Source of the DNA: Alkalibacterium sp.
Lineage (GTDB): Bacteria > Bacillota > Bacilli > Lactobacillales > Carnobacteriaceae_A
NCBI GenBank assembly: GCA_020832185.1
Contig: JAFIFE010000014.1
Coordinates: forward strand, 62,001 to 126,000
Reading direction: 5' to 3'
DNA length: 64,000 bases
Shown here piece by piece: positions 59,763 through 64,000 of this stretch. Below the pieces are notes generated by a model. That model had not been told where the DNA came from. It ran no database searches and was given only the letters and a program-made list of their open reading frames with translations. The position numbers and the translations under genes were made by a program. Position 1 is the first letter of the stretch; each line of letters starts with the position of its first letter.

Positions 59763-61103
59763 CTAATATAATTCAAAGTAACGATCAGTTTCCCATTGAG
59801 AGACAGATTTAGCAAAATTAGCCCAATCTGTTTCCTTTGCAGCTACAAATCTGCTGAAAATATGCTCTCCAAGGCCTGATTTGATGACTTCATCTTCTTT
59901 CAATGCTTCCAGTGCTTCATAAAGATTTTTCGGTAAGGATTGAATATTGTTTTCATTCCGTTCGATCTGATCCATATTGTAAATATTTTTATTTACTGGA
60001 TTTGGTGCGCTCTTAGCCTCTGATATCCCTTTTAGTCCAGCCTTAAGTAATACAGCCAATGCTAAATAAGGATTTGCGGTAGGGTCAACGCTTCTTAACT
60101 CTACTCGGGTGGAATTACCTCTAGAAGCTGGAACACGTATAAGAGGGGTCCTATTTGTCCCTGACCAGGCAACGTAAACAGGTGCCTCAAATCCAGGAGT
60201 TAATCGTTTATATGAGTTAACGATTGGATTACAAACTGCAGTATACGCTTGTGCATGGTCCAAAAGTCCTGCTATAAACTGATAGGCCGTATCGCTTAAT
60301 CCTTCTTCTGAGTTTTCTTTATAGAATGCATTACCCTCTTCATTGAATAAAGACATGTTGAAGTGCATTCCAGATCCACTAATATCTTCAATTGGTTTAG
60401 GCATAAATGTAGCATGCAGTCCATGTTTTCTCGCTACTGTTTTAACGATGAGCTTGAATGTCTGAATATTATCACACGCTTCTACTGCATCGGCATATTT
60501 CCAGTCTATTTCGTGCTGACCGGGAGCAACCTCATGGTGACTCGCCTCAATCTCAAAACCTAATGCTTCCAGCTCCAGGACAATGTCTCGACGACAGTTC
60601 TCTGCCAGATCAGTTGGGGCTAAATCGAAATATCCGCCATTATCGTTTAATGTTTTACTTGGTTTGCCATTTTCATCTAATTTAAACAAGAAGAATTCCG
60701 GCTCAGGTCCTAAATTAAAGGAAGTGAATCCGAGTTCTTTCATATCTTTTACAACACGTTTTAAATTATTTCTTGGATCCCCTGCAAAAGGAGTTCCATC
60801 AGGCATGTGAACATCACAAATAAATCGTGCGATTTTCCCATCACTATTCTCTAATTTCCAAGGAAAAACCAACCAGGTATTTAAATCAGGGTGCAGCTTC
60901 ATATCACTTTGATCGATTTCAACAAATCCATCTATAGACGACCCATCAAAAGCCATTTCATCAGACATAACTTTATCTAACTGACTGATAGGTACTTCCA
61001 CATTCTTGATTACCCCGTCAATATCTGTAAACATCAATCGTAAAAACCTGACGTTCTTTTCTTTTGCTTCTTTTTGTATAGCCTCTTTAATCTCGGCGGA
61101 CAT
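59763..61103 (-). CDS. Glutamine synthetase type I paralogue with Arg62 replaced
   Basis: A 446-aa GSI protein, similar to its neighbour over the whole length and with the active-site motifs present ([28 protein letters not shown]). Differences lie at regulatory spots: G-F-V-E62 instead of R62, and [12 protein letters not shown] where the neighbour has [12 protein letters not shown]. This suggests an active enzyme with altered feedback. Its start (ATG 61103) has only a distant AAAGGG, so it may be weakly translated. Own leader and terminator; not co-transcribed with glnA. Confidence 0.9.
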   Translation of the reverse strand: MSAEIKEAIQKEAKEKNVRFLRLMFTDIDGVIKNVEVPISQLDKVMSDEMAFDGSSIDGFVEIDQSDMKLHPDLNTWLVFPWKLENSDGKIARFICDVHMPDGTPFAGDPRNNLKRVVKDMKELGFTSFNLGPEPEFFLFKLDENGKPSKTLNDNGGYFDLAPTDLAENCRRDIVLELEALGFEIEASHHEVAPGQHEIDWKYADAVEACDNIQTFKLIVKTVARKHGLHATFMPKPIEDISGSGMHFNMSLFNEEGNAFYKENSEEGLSDTAYQFIAGLLDHAQAYTAVCNPIVNSYKRLTPGFEAPVYVAWSGTNRTPLIRVPASRGNSTRVELRSVDPTANPYLALAVLLKAGLKGISEAKSAPNPVNKNIYNMDQIERNENNIQSLPKNLYEALEALKEDEVIKSGLGEHIFSRFVAAKETDWANFAKSVSQWETDRYFELY

Positions 61104-61178
61104 AGTCCAATCATCATCCCTTTCGTCATTTTGTTAAATGACTTTTTTTGTTCAGTATTAAGGGTACTAATATCTCGA

Positions 61179-61207
61179 TGCAATGTCAATCAGGAGGCCT
61201 TACCTGA
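61179..61207 (-). promoter_or_regulatory. Candidate promoter and operator of the second glutamine synthetase gene
   Basis: TTGACA on the minus strand (about 61189-61184) is a perfect -35; the -10 at 17 bp (TACCCT) is poor. Directly upstream TCAGG (61190-61194) / CCTGA (61203-61207) with a GGCC-centred core is an inverted repeat abutting the -35. Confidence 0.4.
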
Positions 61208-61250
61208 CTATATTACGCATACTGAAAAAAGACACCCTATAAATAAGTAT

Positions 61251-61281
61251 AAAAAAAAAGTCGAGATCACATGATCTCGAC
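61251..61281 (-). terminator. Intrinsic terminator after hup
   Basis: GTCGAGATC (61260-61268) / GATCTCGAC (61273-61281), ACAT loop, nine T on the minus strand. Confidence 0.93.
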
Positions 61282-61300
61282 AGATAAAAGTATTCACTTT

Positions 61301-61576
61301 TTATTTAACCGCATCTTTCAATGCTTTACCAGCTTTAAATGCTGGAACCTTGCTTGCAGGGATTTGGATTTCTTCCCCAGTTTGAGGGTTACGTCCTTTA
61401 CGTGCAGCACGATCACGAACTTCAAAGTTACCAAAGCCAATTACTTGAACTTTTTCTCCGTCAGCAAGTGTGTCTTTAATTGTTTCAAAAACAGCTTCTA
61501 CTGCTGCAGTTGCGTCCTTTTTAGTAAGGTCAGCTGAAGCTGCTACTTTTTCGATTAATTCTGCTTTATTTGCCAT
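61301..61576 (-). CDS. hup: DNA-binding protein HU
   Basis: Nucleoid protein that bends DNA. The 91-aa protein has [12 protein letters not shown] at the start and the DNA-arm motif [23 protein letters not shown] upstream. Gene order rpsA-der-hup is conserved in Bacilli. Confidence 0.98.
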   Translation of the reverse strand: MANKAELIEKVAASADLTKKDATAAVEAVFETIKDTLADGEKVQVIGFGNFEVRDRAARKGRNPQTGEEIQIPASKVPAFKAGKALKDAVK

Positions 61577-61803
61577 TGTATTCTTTCACCTCCTCAAAAG
61601 AAGATCGATGCACGCTGATTAAAAATCATCATGCGATCTTACAACATTCTTTTGTATTTGAATGTAATGGGTGAAATAGTCTAAACTTGACATTTCATTT
61701 AAAAAGATACCATAGAATCCTTGATACTGCAATGCTTTTATCGAAATCTCTTAGATTATTCACCTTTGAACAGGGTCTAAAAACCATTGAGTTCCCATAA
61801 CAT
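61577..61803. promoter_or_regulatory. hup upstream region with leader hairpin
   Basis: 227 bp without a gene. AAGATCG (61601-61607) pairs with CGATCTT (61634-61640) with further partial pairing inside, ending in CTTCTTTT on the minus strand: a leader hairpin that looks like an attenuator just before the hup ribosome site. A TAAGAT -10-like box (about 61641-61636) overlaps its far arm, so its place in the RNA is uncertain. Confidence 0.4.
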
Positions 61804-63117
61804 TTATTTTCTTCTACGAGGAATTATCCGAATAGGTGTTCCTTCGAAGTTGAAAGTGGCTCTGAATTTATTTTCAAGATATCTGGCATATGAAAAGTGA
61901 AGCAACTCCGGATCGTTCACGAATATAATAAATGTCGGAGGCGAAACGGCTACTTGCGTCGTATAGTATATCTTCAGACGACGCCCCTTATCTGTCGGAG
62001 TCGGGTTAGTCGCAACAGCATCCATAACGACATCATTTAAAATCGATGACTGAATACGTAAATTACGGTTCATAAAGACTTCACTGATTCTATCCGGCAG
62101 GACATGCAGTCTCTTTTTCGTAATAGCAGATACAAAAACGATTGGTGCGTATGCAAGATACTGAAACTCGTCTCTTACATCCATCTCAAATTCTTTCATG
62201 GTATTCGTTTCTTTTTCTACTGTATCCCATTTGTTTACAACTAAAATAATTCCTTTGCCTGCTTCATGAGCATAGCCAAATACACGCTTATCCTGCTCTC
62301 TGATGCCTTCTTCTGCATTAATGACACACAAGACTACATCCGAGCGTTCAATCGCTCTCATGGCTCTCAACACACTATATTTTTCCGTATTCTCGTACAC
62401 TTTTCCTTTTTTACGCATACCGGCAGTATCTATCATAACAAAGTCTCTGCCATCCTGGGTCTCGAAACGTGTATCTACTGCTTCTCTGGTTGTGCCGGCA
62501 ATATCAGAAACGATTACACGTTCTTCTCCGATGATTGCATTGACAAGACTCGATTTCCCTACGTTTGGTCTACCGATCAAGCTGAATTTAATAGTGGACT
62601 CATCATACTCTTCTTCAGTAGAATCAGGGAATTCTTTAATAACAGCGTCTAAAACGTCCCCTAAACCTAATCCATGCGAACCGGATATCGGATAAGGCGT
62701 GCCTAAACCTAAGGAATAAAATTCGTAAATTTCAGTTCTTAACTCTGGATTATCCGCTTTATTAACAGCCAATATGATAGGCTTTCCAGACTTGAATAAT
62801 ATTGGTGCGACTTGTTCATCTGCATTTGTCACGCCTTCTCTCACACTCGTCAGCATGATAATTACATCGGCTTCTTCAATCGCGATTTGTGCCTGATTTC
62901 TAATCTGAACATTTAATGGTTCGTCTTCCATTGTGATACCACCTGTATCAATCAATGAGAACTCTTTGCCAAGCCATTCAGCATCAGCATAAATTCTGTC
63001 ACGGGTCACCCCGGACACATCTTCCACTATAGAGATTCTTTCACCTACTATTCGGTTAAAAATCGTGGATTTCCCTACATTGGGTCTTCCGACTATAGCA
63101 ACTGTTGGTTTTGTCAT
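61804..63117 (-). CDS. der: Ribosome biogenesis GTPase Der (EngA)
   Basis: Tandem GTPase for 50S assembly. The 437-aa protein has two G domains ([12 protein letters not shown] near residue 10 and [12 protein letters not shown] near 182) with D-T-G-G and D-T-A-G motifs, then a C-terminal KH-like domain. The ATG at 63117 with AGAAGG upstream is preferred; the open frame goes on 16 codons. Confidence 0.97.
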   Translation of the reverse strand: MTKPTVAIVGRPNVGKSTIFNRIVGERISIVEDVSGVTRDRIYADAEWLGKEFSLIDTGGITMEDEPLNVQIRNQAQIAIEEADVIIMLTSVREGVTNADEQVAPILFKSGKPIILAVNKADNPELRTEIYEFYSLGLGTPYPISGSHGLGLGDVLDAVIKEFPDSTEEEYDESTIKFSLIGRPNVGKSSLVNAIIGEERVIVSDIAGTTREAVDTRFETQDGRDFVMIDTAGMRKKGKVYENTEKYSVLRAMRAIERSDVVLCVINAEEGIREQDKRVFGYAHEAGKGIILVVNKWDTVEKETNTMKEFEMDVRDEFQYLAYAPIVFVSAITKKRLHVLPDRISEVFMNRNLRIQSSILNDVVMDAVATNPTPTDKGRRLKIYYTTQVAVSPPTFIIFVNDPELLHFSYARYLENKFRATFNFEGTPIRIIPRRRK

Positions 63118-63154
63118 TCGTATACCTTCTCTCAAAACTGTTCTTCTTAAAATA

Positions 63155-63199
63155 GCCACACCCAACTAAGGCAGGCTCAGTCCCTGCTTTAGTTGGGTG
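63155..63199 (-). terminator. Intrinsic terminator after rpsA
   Basis: CACCCAACTAA (63159-63169) and TTAGTTGGGTG (63189-63199) with an inner GCAGG/CCTGC pair; minus-strand tail TGGCTATTTTAAG is moderate. Confidence 0.7.
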
Positions 63200-63229
63200 C
63201 GGTAAACTATACCGATTTAAGTTCGATAC

Positions 63230-64000
63230 TTATTCGTTATCATTATCCAGGAATCCGGATAACTGATCACCGATCTGATCGCCTAACGTGAAGGCTCCAT
63301 CTTCTTCTTCATCATGAAGAGTCGGTTTTTTCACTGCCGGTTTTTTTGCTTTTGCTGAGTCTGAACTAGACTCTTCCTGAGGAGTGGTGTTTTCAGTTAA
63401 AGCTTTGATGCTCAATGACACACGCTGTTCTTCAGGATTGACACTTAACACTTTCACTTCGATTTCTTCATCTTTTCCGACAATTTCATGAGGCGTTTCC
63501 ACATGTTTATGTGCCATCTCAGAAATGTGAACCAGCCCTTCAACACCAGGCTTCACTTCAACGAATGCACCGAAATCTGTCACGCGTTTGACTTTGCCTT
63601 TTACTACTGTACCGGGTGCCAGTTCTTCAGCAGCATTATCCCAAGGTCCAGGTAGTGTATCTTTGATCGATAGTGAGATACGTTCTTGCTCTTTATCGAC
63701 TTTCAATACTTTCACATCTACTTTATCCCCTTTAGATAATTTATCTTTAGGGTGATTGATGCGTTCATGTGCGATTTCTGAAATGTGTACCAATCCGTCT
63801 ACTCCTCCGACATTTACAAATGCACCGAAGTTTGTTAGACGAACGACTTCACCAGACACAACTGACCCTTCTTCAAGGTTATCAAGAGCTTTCTCTTTTT
63901 CAGCAGCCTGATCTTTCTCAAGTAATACTTTACGAGATAGGATAAGCTGGCGTTCATTCGGATCGATTTCAATAATCTTGAACGTGTAGGTTTGACCTTC
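63230..64000 (-). CDS. rpsA: 30S ribosomal protein S1 (partial, 5' part outside window)
   Basis: S1 RNA-binding protein that helps mRNA reach the 30S subunit. The last 256 codons are seen; the frame runs open through the window edge at 64000, so the N-terminal S1 repeats are missing. Two complete S1 repeats are visible (V-V-S-G-E-V-V-R-L-T-N-F-G-A-F-V and V-V-K-G-K-V-K-R-V-T-D-F-G-A-F-V), each with G-L-V-H-I-S-E, then a short acidic tail (E-E-E-D-G-A-F). Upstream of der, as usual. Confidence 0.95.
   Translation of the reverse strand, partial: EGQTYTFKIIEIDPNERQLILSRKVLLEKDQAAEKEKALDNLEEGSVVSGEVVRLTNFGAFVNVGGVDGLVHISEIAHERINHPKDKLSKGDKVDVKVLKVDKEQERISLSIKDTLPGPWDNAAEELAPGTVVKGKVKRVTDFGAFVEVKPGVEGLVHISEMAHKHVETPHEIVGKDEEIEVKVLSVNPEEQRVSLSIKALTENTTPQEESSSDSAKAKKPAVKKPTLHDEEEDGAFTLGDQIGDQLSGFLDNDNE

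Overview
The window comes from a low-GC Gram-positive bacterium (Bacillota). I place it in Lactobacillales, probably Carnobacteriaceae or a close relative. The order is supported by the HrcA/CIRCE heat-shock locus, PolC-type replicase, FabT/FabK fatty-acid cluster, the nusA-infB and lexA-ynzC-tkt-yneF neighbourhoods, and a degenerate heme gene. The family is an inference. Almost every gene is on the minus strand. Plus-strand exceptions are plsC, lexA, tRNA-Arg and a 29-codon ORF at 19091-19180. I saw no prophage, insertion sequence or CRISPR array.

Layout (minus-strand units run from high to low coordinates). 1-2333: hrcA-grpE-dnaK behind a perfect CIRCE operator. 2333-9741: rimP-nusA-ylxR-ylxQ-infB-rbfA, a terminator, then truB-ribF. 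9904-18905: uppS-cdsA-rseP-proS, then polC. 18909-19267: a 359-bp gap with a compact plus-strand sORF unit. 19268-23877: rpsB-tsf, then pyrH-frr, with a fumarate-reductase-like flavoprotein gene inserted between tsf and pyrH. 24116-28310: plsC and a heterodimeric ABC exporter pair. 28419-32084: yneF, tkt, ynzC and divergent lexA with two LexA boxes. 32087-39347: apt, recJ, degV-lapA, rnz-SDR, obgE. 39487-44094: tig, clpX, engB and a glutamyl-tRNA-reductase-like gene that has lost its catalytic Cys. 44245-54945: a TPR gene and the type II fatty-acid synthesis operon fabT-fabH-acpP-fabK-fabD-fabG-fabF-accB-fabZ-accC-accD-accA. 55088-57828: a DUF2187 gene, a GC-rich possible structured RNA, a MarR regulator, a CDP-alcohol phosphatidyltransferase and a small stress-type protein. 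57970-61103: tRNA-Arg and two tandem glutamine synthetase genes. 61301-64000: hup, der and rpsA.

Most of the window is conserved housekeeping: translation initiation and ribosome maturation (infB, rbfA, rimP, obgE, engB, der), membrane lipid and cell-wall precursors (fab/acc, cdsA, uppS, plsC, pgsA-like) and protein quality control (dnaK, grpE, tig, clpX, rseP).

The parts most worth a second look are: the HemA-derived pseudoenzyme beside engB; the paired glutamine synthetases, one with Arg62 replaced by Glu; the GC-rich noncoding island at about 55563-55800; the sORF unit at 19032-19263; the flavoprotein inside the tsf-pyrH junction; and several inverted-repeat operators and structured leaders. 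All were read by eye. No alignment, covariance or database search was run.
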